Shown: positions 53,531 through 64,000 of the stretch, in pieces
How the letters are laid out: every line of letters begins with the position of its first letter
How positions within the stretch are numbered: the first letter of the stretch is position 1
Assembly: GCA_024305405.1 (NCBI GenBank)
Contig: JAKNDB010000068.1
Coordinates: forward strand, 3,162,501-3,226,500
Length of the DNA: 64,000 nucleotides
Source of the DNA: Dirofilaria immitis
Lineage: Eukaryota > Nematoda > Chromadorea > Rhabditida > Onchocercidae
Direction: 5' to 3'
The notes under the pieces: generated by a model
What the model saw: the letters and a program-made list of their open reading frames with translations, nothing else
What the model was told of the DNA's origin: nothing
Database searches by the model: none
Program-made: the position numbers and the translations under genes

Positions 53531-55690
53531 AACAGATTATGATTATATATAAAAATACTACTTTTTATATTTTTATTCTTGTCCAATTCTCATGTTTTGT
53601 TTATTTATGTTTACGCTTATCTTTATCTTTATCTTTATGTATCTTAAAGTATATAATTACATTATCATTCCATGTATTGAAAAATACTTATTTTTTTTTG
53701 CTTCATTTATTTCTGTTATTATATTTCTTTATGTTTACATTTATCCTCATGTTTATCTTTTTATTTATCAATATATGTGTTTATTTTTTTTTAACTCGAT
53801 ACTATGTCTACTTACTTGATATATATATATATATAAAATTTAAAAATCAGAAGTGATAAAATATTTGAGTATTGATCAACTGTTTCAGTACTGATGCATG
53901 AAACTTCATGGAAACGCAAAGATTCTTAATATATATAAACTTGATAATAAATTTTGGCAATAATGCTATTCAGGCAATAATTGAGCTCAACATCGGCGAA
54001 AGCATTTCTTAATTGATGGCTTCTCATGGAATCAGATTAATGTGAAAAGATGAATAGCTAAGATAATTTCAAAATAAAAAATTCTATAAATTTTATACCG
54101 TCATTATCCAGATGACATACATATATAGCATCTGATTCCATCAAGATAACGTACGTATAATTTCTCAAACAATTAACACTTGTAACATTTATCATTTTCT
54201 AATTTTTAACAAATTTCTAAACTTAAATGCAAATTTTCTGCAGAAATTTTACATCCAACTTTATCTCACAATTTTACATTTTCTCGAACAGTTGCTATAT
54301 TTTCTCATAACTTTTGTAAAAAGATGCTTGAATGAAATTGAAATGAAGAACGATCGGATGGTAATAGCGAGAAATTCTTACGTAAAAAAAGAATTAAAAT
54401 ATGTCATATACAAACATATCAATTGTAGAATAATATACCAAGTATAAAATCTTACATGGCAAGTTATCAACAAAACAGATTATTCTTATAAACAAATATT
54501 GACTCGAGAATTTCTGAACAATTTTGTTTACCTGTTAGTAAATCTCAGCAACTCGCAGTAAATTTCCTATAAAATTATTTTGTGATTTTTTTAGATGTAA
54601 TCTTGAAATAATTTCAAAATTTAGCGTAGTCTTCTCCATCCGCAAGAAGTCGCATCAAAATTTGCTGTGTTTGTTTATATGAAATAAATTTAGAATCAAC
54701 TCAATCAATTAATTATTTTAAGCTAATTTGGAAACATTAAATTCAAACAAATTTAAATTGTGTCTCACATATTTCAGGTCGGAAAAAATTTTTCAAAATT
54801 TCGACGTTTAAAAAATTTTAAATCTCATTTTAACCAATGTCATCTATGATTATTTTCGCAGTTATCACTAATACACTAATAAGGAAACTGATAAGGTTGT
54901 TAGATACAATTTATCTAAAAATTTAAATACACCATTTCTTACTAATTCCACGCTTTTGTGTTCACTGATTAACTTTATAATACCTTATCAATTTCACGCT
55001 ATTACCCGATTAACTTCATTTCAGCTGTCTCGTTATTATGAAGCTTTTTCCATTTATCTAGAGGTTTGTTACACATTCATCAGATTCGCATCTTTTTGAT
55101 AGCAATAAAAGAATACTCGAGAAACTCTCAAAATATCATAGTAGCTATTTCTGATAGAAATTTTATGATATTGAGGAGTTATGCCATTTTATTATGCTTC
55201 ATCAAATTCATAGTTACTTTATTTAACGTGTAGTATTCGTATACTTTTTCTTGCGATTTTTTTCCTCACGTAAAATCTACCATCGATTTTTAGCTAATTT
55301 TATATAATCTTTCTACTGCGTTAAAAAAACAAGTTTTTTTACTGGAAGTTATAGAAAATGATGCATAAATTGCAAGTACATTAGAATTGATGGCCTTTTG
55401 AATTAAGTTCATTGTCACATACTAATATACGCAAAAAAAAGCAAGAAAAATAAAGTCCTGTAGTTTACCTCATATAAATAAGATTTCTAGCTTTCCAAAC
55501 TTCGAAACCTAATGCTAAAAATTCTTGTTTTAGTCAACTGATAATCAACAGAATTATCTAATGACTTTATATTCGGTGGGAAATATGATAGTTGGTTAGT
55601 GTTCAGTAGTTTGATCTTCTCGAAAAAACCGTAAGTGGACAATGTTTAAAAACAGAGATATTTTATCATGCAAAATATAACAAAATTAAA

Positions 55691-58600
55691 TTAACAATTT
55701 TGAGCTGTGTGTCTGTCTTTTGAGAGATCTTCTGAAGCTTTTCGCAAATCTTCCATATCATTTGGTTGAATGGCCCAATGTGGTATTTCACTCGAATAAC
55801 TCCATTCTTTAGTCTGATATTTTAGGCAGTGCAGATGCAGCATCATATGTTTAGGTGCGATATCTTTTTTTTCACATTGCAACTCATACATATTGGATCG
55901 TATTCTTCGCGTACCTTTGTATTTAATCCCTCTGATTCTGGTTGTACCTGAAATTGATTATAATTAGTCTAGTCCAGAACCTAAAGATTTGATTTTTTTC
56001 ATATTATATTCCTACCTAGATTTAAAAAACACGAATGAAATTTATGGATTTACTGCTAAATGCATCGTCCAAGAACGAACAAAAATATTTATGAGTTTCC
56101 ACATTTCTGAAAATACAAATTACCTTTCCTTCAGCAATTTGTTTTACTCTATTCTCATATTCAGGATCTATTTGTTCATGCCAATTAGATGCTTTATGCT
56201 CTTCAATAACATCTTTTCGAAGCTGAAAAGAGAGAATGGATTGAGTTTAAAAAATCCAAGTAAAAATCCATGTCAATGAAAGCTGAGATTTTGGTATTAC
56301 TATTTTTTTGGCAAATTTATAAAATTTTAAATTACTACGGAAATTCAGAAATAAAAATAAATGATAGCAAAACTTCAACTTCTCTCCGCCTCATTTCTAA
56401 ATTTTTTCAAATGTTTGATTTTTTTTCTTTTCAATACCTGCTCCAATGATTTTCCATAATTTCCATCTTTGCCTCTGGTTGCACCCCAAGCATCAGTATT
56501 GTAAATATAATCATCTACTATTGGATAACCTAAAATAATGACTAAGACAAATGATTGAAAGTTTTAAGTCAAAAAAATAAAATTATTTGAAATAAAAACC
56601 TGAAGAAAAGCATGAGAACAAACGATAAATTAAAACAAGTTAGTATCAAAAATGCGATGGCATAAGAGTCAATCTCAAATGATTACAAAGTACTTTTTTA
56701 ATGAGCTAACCTAAATATTGCAAATGCACACGAATTTGGTGGGTACGACCAGTTTCTAGCATACAACGAACGATCGATGTTTGACCATCCGTCCATAAAC
56801 GTGAAAAACGAGTTAAAGCATATTTGCCATCTTCACGAATGCATTGGACACCCATTGAAAGAATGAGCGGTCCAATGGGACGATCACAAACAATCTCTTT
56901 ATTTCTTTAAAAAAAAAACTGAACTTGTAATATGATTGATTTGATTTAAATTACCTACTACAAACTAACACTAAAATTAAATAAAATTAAAAAGCAAAAC
57001 ACAGTGTTGGTAAACTAAGCTATAAATTTCTGAGTTATGCCATGCGATAAATGTCAACAAAATTCATATTTCCGATAACTTCTTCTCAAAATATAATAAA
57101 GAAAAACGAAACCAAGTTAAGACTTCCTATAAGGAAAAATATTCTATTTAAGGAACAGGCTTTCAACTCTATTTATCACTTGCACCGTGCAAACGAACTT
57201 TCTTCTTCTTTTTATGACATCTTACAATTTTAGATTAACACTATTTTCTAATTTGATAAATTAAAAGCACAGAAGAAAAGTTTACCTACCCTGGAAAGAC
57301 ACCTTCTACTTTACAAACATATTCTTTATGCCATATTTCACCAACACGTAACATCCTTTTTAACTAAAAATATTTTTCCTATAGAAATTCTGGAAGCAGT
57401 CACCAGGCAAACAATTAGGGACACAAATATATGAAATATATGAATAAATTCAATTAAAAGTAAGCATCATAAATATTAATGAACAAGGAAATTGCAAGTA
57501 ACATAACAATTTCTTCCTATTTCCTTGTAAACTAATTCGTTAATTTTAGTTACTTTTAATTTTATTTTGAATTCTGATTAATTTCTTAATCTCTCTTCTC
57601 AAAAAAATTTTATGTGCTTCAAAATATCATTCAACTTATAAAATTGTCAATGCCATATAAACAAATCAGAAAATTACTGACAAGTTTAAGAGAATAATAC
57701 ATCAACTAAATCTTTAAAATCAGACGAATGAGAAGATAAAGGCTAACTTTGATATCCGTTTCAGCATTTCTAGCAAACAGCAAGACACCAGATGTTGTTC
57801 GATCCAACCTATGCACGACTATAAAATAAAAGTTTGTTAACTATGGAAGCTTATGCTCCATATTTAATCATATCAAATATATTTAGAAGTTCAAAAAATA
57901 AATTTAATTCAAGTATATCTGCGGATGACGAACATAATCAGCAGAAAAAGTTCACTTAATTTTCAAGGAAATAAAATATAAACCAAAATATAAGCAATCG
58001 AATAAACTGAAACAAATATATACAATAAAGTCTCACGCTAAAGTGAAAACTCATTACTACATTTAGCTGACATTTGCCAATCTTGAAAAGCTCAGCGAAC
58101 TCCTTAAGCCAATTTATCTCATCTTATATTCAGGTGGGAGGATAATGGGGACACAAAATCCAAAAATCTTATTATTATTCGTTTTTACATTAACAAGCGT
58201 TAAAGCATAAAAATTTGCATGCACAGTGGAACAAAGTTTTTGGAATAAGCATTTACCTCTAAGACCACGAAGACCTCGCTGTTCCGCAACATGCCCAACA
58301 CCGTATGCACACAGTACCTGCCGCATGGATGTACCGGCATACTTGGAGGCTTATCCACTACTAAGATATTATTGTCATTATCAATCACTCTGATGTATTG
58401 ATCCAAAATGGGATGCTCATGACGATGCCCTATATGCTCAATTGAATCATTATGTTGCACGATGTAATTAACATCCGTCATCTGATTACAATTTACCCAA
58501 ATACGACCCAGTTTACATGCCGCTGCCTGCAATGGACCTCTAGATGGCAATGCACATATATTAAGGAGTTTCACTTATAGCATATAGAATTCTTCAAATA

Positions 58601-59302
58601 ACAAATAAAAATAGTTATAATTACGAGCTGAAAATTATAATCCTTCTTTGACAGTAATTTATCAAAATTTCGGAAAAAATGGATAAAGCATTACAGTATA
58701 ATGTGGGCTTAGTGAGACAAATTCCTCGGTAAAAATATCGATTAAACGACGTCCAACCCATCGTCCTTTAGCCCGTGTATGATAAACACTCCAGTATGGA
58801 CTTAAATATCGAATACCTGCAAAATGGAAATAACAAACAGTCATCTCATTCATCAATCATGCTCAACTTTCTTAAAATTTTGAACTAAATCAATGCTATA
58901 AATGATGCTTTATTATTTTCGATAGAAGTAAAACTACTATGAAAAGATCGATAACAAGCATTTATGCAATTTATAGATAAGCTATAGTAGAAGCAAAGTC
59001 CTTGAAAAATAAATCCGAAAATAATGATAAAAAACTGAACCATTTTTACGTGAAAACTGATGTTTTCGGGCATTTCATCAAACACATCTATTTCTTCACG
59101 TTTACGTTTCTTCGTTTTAAAACCCTGCAAAAGAAAAGTGTGTTGAAAGTATGTGATACGTAACAATGTGGCACATAATATTTAATAAATATGTGTCTAT
59201 CATCCATCATACATACATAATCTCAATACTATAAGACAACTGCAATAAATGTATAATCAATATTGTGCAAAGGACATGAGTAAAAGAAATTTTACTAACC
59301 AT
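55691..59302 (-). CDS. RNA pseudouridine synthase, RluA family, RPUSD2-like
   Basis: It would convert uridine to pseudouridine in RNA. Proposed start ATG 59302-59300 immediately before a donor (gttagt). Exons: 59124-59050 ([20 protein letters not shown]); about 58818-58693 ([32 protein letters not shown]); about 58546-58253 ([41 protein letters not shown]); about 57817-57752 ([20 protein letters not shown], carrying the catalytic Asp of the HRLD motif); about 57361-57290 ([13 protein letters not shown]); about 56900-56711 ([20 protein letters not shown]); about 56530-56440 ([15 protein letters not shown]); about 56222-56120; and 55949-55691 (ICMSC with CxxC, then HLHCLKY and the stop). The order and the C-terminal Cys-containing extension match RPUSD2, so this is a full-length gene. 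Two single-base losses (58282-58283 and the T8 run 55865-55872) break the frame; exon phase supports correction in the first case, conserved sequence in the second. Confidence 0.88.
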
Positions 59303-62300
59303 ATTTCTAGCACTGATCACTTACATTTTTCTCAATCATCGGTTAATTTAGATACAATCGATGCAAATAAATGCTGTTTCTCACGCCTGAAATATTTTAC
59401 GATTATCATATCTAATAGATATTGAAATTTTTAATTTTTCAACATGAAAATCTGAAATTCTCGAAATTTATGTATTTATTTTATCCTTTGAAATTTCAGT
59501 TAGTAGCATACAAACAACACATTACTATAAGGAATTCCTAATGGCTCTTAATAAAGACTGATGGAATATTGAAAATATCATAAAATATGATAAGCCTCCA
59601 TAAGATTGATAAGATTTGAAGTACAAAAATAATAGAGACTAAGAGAACTAGTAAAACATAACTCATACCATTTAAAAGTTACTCGAAATACTTAGAAACA
59701 AAAAAGTGTATCTCATTCAGCATGTCGCTATTGGATAGGTTCAATATCAATTTGCAATTTTTGTACGAATGACGGCCTTTAAGTCGAAAACGCGTCGCGC
59801 TACGAAAATTGGAGTATTTCTAAGTGAAAAGATTATTTGAATTAGTTAATATTATGTATGTTGATCGATACCTATCATAGTTGAATCGTTATGATGATAT
59901 CGAAACAACTTAGTAATCTTTATGGTTTCCACATATATCTTAATAAAAATTCTTTTCACTGATACCTTTGCTTGATTGATTGACAGTCATAGCTTATCGG
60001 TATAATTATTAATAAATCATAGTTCATTAATAATTATAACTTAATTTTTAAAATTTGTATCATAATTCTCTAATCATTTTTACTGCGCAAGATTTGTGAC
60101 TTATTTATTTTAGCATTTTTGAAATAATCTTTATCCGTTTTACGGTACAAATGATATATCCATGTAAAACAGATGCATATAATTCTGATACCAATAATGA
60201 TAAAATAACGATAATAATTATCAAATTTCTTTTTGATCAATTTTGTATAAAATTATAGATTTCAAATCTGCTGCAACTTCATCCTCATACTTTTTGTGCA
60301 GTAAAAACTATGAAAATATGCCAATAATATAATAGATGCTGATCAGAGATTATATTTACAATGAATAATAACATATTTAAACAGCCAATTATTGTTTCAT
60401 TTTTACGCTAGTATGATTTAAAATATTTGATATCAAATATTAGTATCCGATATTAGATAAAAGCTTAGTTCTTTTCAATTTTAATTTATCAATTTTTTTC
60501 CGACAAAAACTAAATTCTCCAATTGCTATTTAATTATACAAATCCATTTCAATATTATCAAGAATTTGATTCAATAAAATCTTTCAATCTTTATATCAAT
60601 TAAATTAAATAAGTTTACATTTTCTATTATTTCATCTTCTCTAAAAAAATGAACATTGAAGTAAACTGAGAAATATTTAATTGGAATTTGAGTAGGTTAT
60701 TTTTTTAATTTGACGATTTTATGATAATTTTAATTGCTGTGGCTATCTACCATCAATTTTATTTAATCTATTCAATAGATTAATTAACAATAAGTATTCA
60801 AAAATTACAGTTTCAAATCTATCCTTGAATTCTAATTTTGAAACTTTTGAGTATATAAATGAAGATAACAATATTAATTATCATAAATATTATAAATATG
60901 AAATGAAATGATTAATAGTTAACAGTTGTATTATAGGCTACCGTAATATAATAATATCAATTAATATCGAAAGAAAAAACATGAAAAGAATGAAACATTA
61001 AAAAGTAATTATATATTAATCGATAAAAATATATTTCGTTTAATGATTTCAAATAGATTTTAGTATTATAAATTTTTACCATAAATCATAAATTATACTA
61101 ATTAATTGAAAATAAAAATTATCATTGTATAAACTGTGCAATGTTATTCATTAAAAGAAATATAATAATTTGTAACAGTAAAATTTTATTGCAATAAAGG
61201 AAAAAATGTTTATCACTTCTTATCATATCATATAATTTATACTTCACGATATTGCATCATATTATTATTATATACGATATTACCTTAATATGAATATAGA
61301 TCGTTCAAATCAATCACACTCTTGCTTCTTGCTTTATTCAAAAGTTTATCTTACTTTGCTTTTCTAAGAAAAAATTTAAATTTGATAAATTTTTGCTAAA
61401 TAATTTATTTATATTTATTATGATCAATAAATTCAAGACAGTAAAACTTATAGTATCAATTATATTGGATTTTGATAATAAATTGTTTGGACTAATAAAC
61501 ATGTTCAATTTTGATAACCCTATTCTAATTTACTAATGCTAAAATTATATTATTATTTCCAAAAATGTTTATCATTTTATTCAAGTTATAAAAATAGTCA
61601 CTCATACATTTCATCGATAGTTGAAACTTAGAGAAAAAGAAGATAACATTAAAATACTTCAAAGAATATTAACATTAATATAAAAATATATGATACTGTA
61701 TCTTTTAAAAAAGTATTACTATAATCAGCATCATTATTATTATTGATATTATTATTGTTATTGTTGTTTATAATTTTGATGTCTGTTTTTGATCACTGCA
61801 AAAGCATAAGTCTCATAATTTCGAGAAAGAGATGTCACATGTGAAAGTATTAAAATTCTATTTATTGAAACTTTATCATTATTATCGAACGGAAATAAAA
61901 AGAAAATAATGCATAAATCTTTGATTTTACATCAATCCCTAATCTATAATTAAAATCTTATCGTCTTTCATATCAAAGAAAAAGAATCAATTTAATTTAA
62001 AACTTAGCAAATTATTTTTCTTTTTCCTTTCTAACATATATACCGAATTACATCATTTAATGGATGATTTATTTAAGTAAATAAATATGCTCACATCATT
62101 CATTTATTTGCATTCTTTTCACTTCTTATCGAATAAAAAATTCTCACAAAATATTTGGCAATAAAAATTAGTATTTATACTTAAAAAAAAAAAAATTAAG
62201 GCAAATTTCGAATTTATTCAATTCGATGTAATTCCTCTAAAATAAGCTAATTTTATATTTTTTATGAGAAAATATTTATAGAATTTACTATATTTAAATC

Positions 62301-63392
62301 AAAATATTGTAGGAATTTAAAAGAAGAAAATTATTCCACCAAAAATATACAAAAAAGATAGAGAAAAGTGAAAAATATTATTTAATTAAAAGCTTAACAA
62401 TTATAATGTCAATAATAATAATTAGAAAATATTATTGGTAAAATTAAAAAAATGAAAAAGAAAAGGAACAAATGAATAGAAAGTATAGTCAAAAGGTAAA
62501 CATAAATATTTAAGAAAATGGCTAATTTTGGGCATCATTTTTTAATGAAAAACAATAAATTAAGGAATTTTATAGAAAATATAATTCTTTTATCACTAAT
62601 CATTTTAACTTTTTGAATAATGAATTATCGCACCAATAATACGGTAATAATTCCAAAGATTGGACAATCAAAAATATAGCGATACCGTACATTTCAATCA
62701 TCACAATGATTATAACACTGCATTATTGTATTAGTCATTCAATTTCGATGCAAATTGCCAATATAATTTGATAAGTAATGAGAAAGAAAAGAAGTGTTGT
62801 TTGCACTTAACAAATTATATGGATTGCAGTACTAGTATGAATTAAAATATTCTTATTTTTGACAATAAAAAATATATAATTTTGATGTAGTATGACGTAT
62901 GAGTAGTAGGTATGATAATGAAGTAAAGAGAAGAAGGTTATCAGTAATTAAATGCTTTATTTAATGCACATAAAAGATGATTTTATCATTTCCAACAGAA
63001 ATAGATAAATTTATCGTATTAGGGGACATAAAAAATATCACAATGAGACTTAAAGATGAATATCCGTCTACATACAAAAATTATAATTTTTATAAATTCG
63101 ATGAAAAAATTGAACAGTAAAAAATCCATATCTCTTTTTCTCCTCTTGTGTTTCCTTCATTCATTTAGTAATGATATAAAAGCAACAATCATCTCATTTA
63201 TACAAACTCTTTACATGTAATTAACAGATTTAAATAAATAAAAGAAACACTGTTTTTCTCGACTTTAAGTGTCTTCATTTGTCGCCGATTAGCAAAAACT
63301 CCCATCATTTAAGTTTTTTTAGGAAATAGAATTACTATAACAAGATTTAATAACATTCGACAAAGCAGTCAAAAACAACAAAAGAGAATAAT
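59303..63392. other. A/T-rich gene desert containing the second duplication copy
   Basis: About 4 kb without a supportable exon. It holds copy 2 of the direct duplication (60,850-62,759) and an att-rich low-complexity tract near 61,730-61,770. Confidence 0.55.
60850..62759. repeat. Direct duplication, copy 2, lacking the PDF exon segment
   Basis: The left part (60,850-61,440) matches 47,400-47,995 and the right part (about 61,440-62,759) matches 50,830-52,194. The roughly 2.8 kb that separates the arms in copy 1, including PDF exon 48001-48195, is absent. The outer right 943 bases are almost identical to copy 1. Confidence 0.88.
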
Positions 63393-64000
63393 TTAACATA
63401 TCTGATATATTTTTGGTTTGTTGATATAACGAAAAGATCGTTTACCAAACGTCCCACGGGAAAATTTATGCCGCAATCGTCGTCGTAGTGGAATACCAAC
63501 CTGAAAACTTGACATAATTGAAAATCCTTATTATATTTCAAAACTTGAAATATTAGTAATAAATGTGCGACTATGATACATAACTCGTGCTGATTTAACA
63601 AAAATTGTAGTGGACCGATGATAATATCCCAGAAAACTAATCTACCGATTGAAACTTGAATTTTAGGTCCGATAAGCAGTTCAAAAGCGCATGAAAAGAA
63701 AACATGGAGTGTTGCAAACTGATTTGTGAAAAATATGTAAAAATACTTTTAACAAAACAGTGTTATATATTTTTATGCATTTAGCATCCAAGTTAATAAT
63801 CATGGGTGAAGCGAATACTTCGAAAATAAAGAATGTAAAAGATTTTGGCATCTAAATGTGTCCAAAATTTACTTACTTAAGAAGAAAAAATCAATGATCA
63901 ACAGATAAATAAAATTCCTACTTACCACAGCTTCAATTTCTTTCTTGTACCTTGCAGCTACTTCCTTCACATTGATAGGTTCTTGTTCCTCTTCCAGATC
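63393..64000 (-). CDS. Last two exons of an unidentified protein gene, 5' part off window
   Basis: Exon 64000-63926 reads DLEEEQEPINVKEVAARYKK and EIEAV, ending at a donor gtaag in phase 0. Exon 63500-63393 continues VGIPLRRRLRHKFSRGTFGK then RSFRYINKPKIYQIC and a TAA stop. The two segments join in frame with no break. The end of the protein is acidic then strongly basic (RRRLRHK), with no motif I recognise, so I give no function. It could be the tail of a cytoskeletal or nucleic-acid-binding protein, but that is a guess. The gene is on the same strand as the pseudouridine synthase gene, 4 kb upstream of it. Confidence 0.65.

Larger units (their letters stand above)
48196..55690. other. A/T-rich gene desert downstream of pdf-1
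   Basis: About 7.5 kb without a supportable exon on either strand. It contains the right arm of the direct duplication (50,830-52,194), att/atc-rich low-complexity stretches (51,118-51,200) and short imperfect tandem repeats (53,395-53,530). Open frames at 53.5-53.9 kb are low-complexity sequence. Confidence 0.55.

Noticed and set aside
53539..53856. ORF of 105 codons rich in Phe, Leu, Ile and Tyr
   Set aside because: It is low-complexity T-rich repeat sequence with overlapping open frames and no family resemblance.
1..64000. Wolbachia or other bacterial insertions, CRISPR arrays, transposase or reverse-transcriptase genes
   Set aside because: I looked for long uninterrupted ORFs, operon-like spacing, regular short repeats with spacers, and mobile-element domains, and saw none.

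Overview
This 64 kb window is nuclear DNA from a nematode. The evidence is a very A+T-rich sequence, genes split into small exons by introns of roughly 100 to 4,000 bases with GT..AG borders, and a PDF-1-type neuropeptide of the nematode kind. Intron size and base composition fit clade III (a filarial or related spirurid worm) better than Strongyloides or Caenorhabditis, but that placement is inference. I saw no bacterial, viral or CRISPR-like block. I recognise eight protein genes.

Layout, left to right. Positions 1-9,688 (minus strand): two head-to-tail serine carboxypeptidase (family S10) genes. The downstream copy keeps its catalytic serine and runs off the left edge. The upstream copy has lost that serine and carries an in-frame TGA. 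About 16,150-11,531 (minus): a CP2/LSF-type transcription factor with DNA-binding domain, SAM-like domain and C-terminal oligomerisation domain. 31,346-18,423 (minus): a long STE20-family kinase of the SLK/LOK (STK10, C. elegans gck-4) type, with kinase domain, variable linker and PKK-type coiled-coil tail. 35,195-43,016 (plus): an LRRFIP (flightless-interacting) coiled-coil protein. 43,973-48,195 (plus): a pigment-dispersing-factor neuropeptide precursor. 59,302-55,691 (minus): an RPUSD2-like RNA pseudouridine synthase. 64,000-63,393 (minus): the last two exons of an unidentified gene that continues to the right.

Between the genes lie A/T deserts. The two largest (48.2-55.7 kb and 59.3-63.4 kb) share a direct duplication. 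The 47.4-52.2 kb copy contains the PDF exon. The 60.85-62.76 kb copy has the flanking sequence on both sides but lacks the stretch with the exon.

A pattern affects every recognised multi-exon gene except possibly pdf-1: conserved reading frames are repeatedly broken by single-base length changes, mostly one base too few and mostly in A/T runs. Exon phase and family conservation both agree on the corrected frame at about sixteen sites, and the two duplicate copies differ by the same kind of change. I read this as homopolymer miscalling in the assembly, not gene death. Automatic gene models here will therefore be fragmented. The exceptions that look like real biology are substitutions: the Ser-to-Gly change and the Trp-to-stop change in the upstream carboxypeptidase.

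The genes are not an obvious pathway or operon. GCK-4 and the LRRFIP gene are divergently arranged around a 3.8 kb intergenic region, and LRRFIP and pdf-1 are consecutive on the plus strand.
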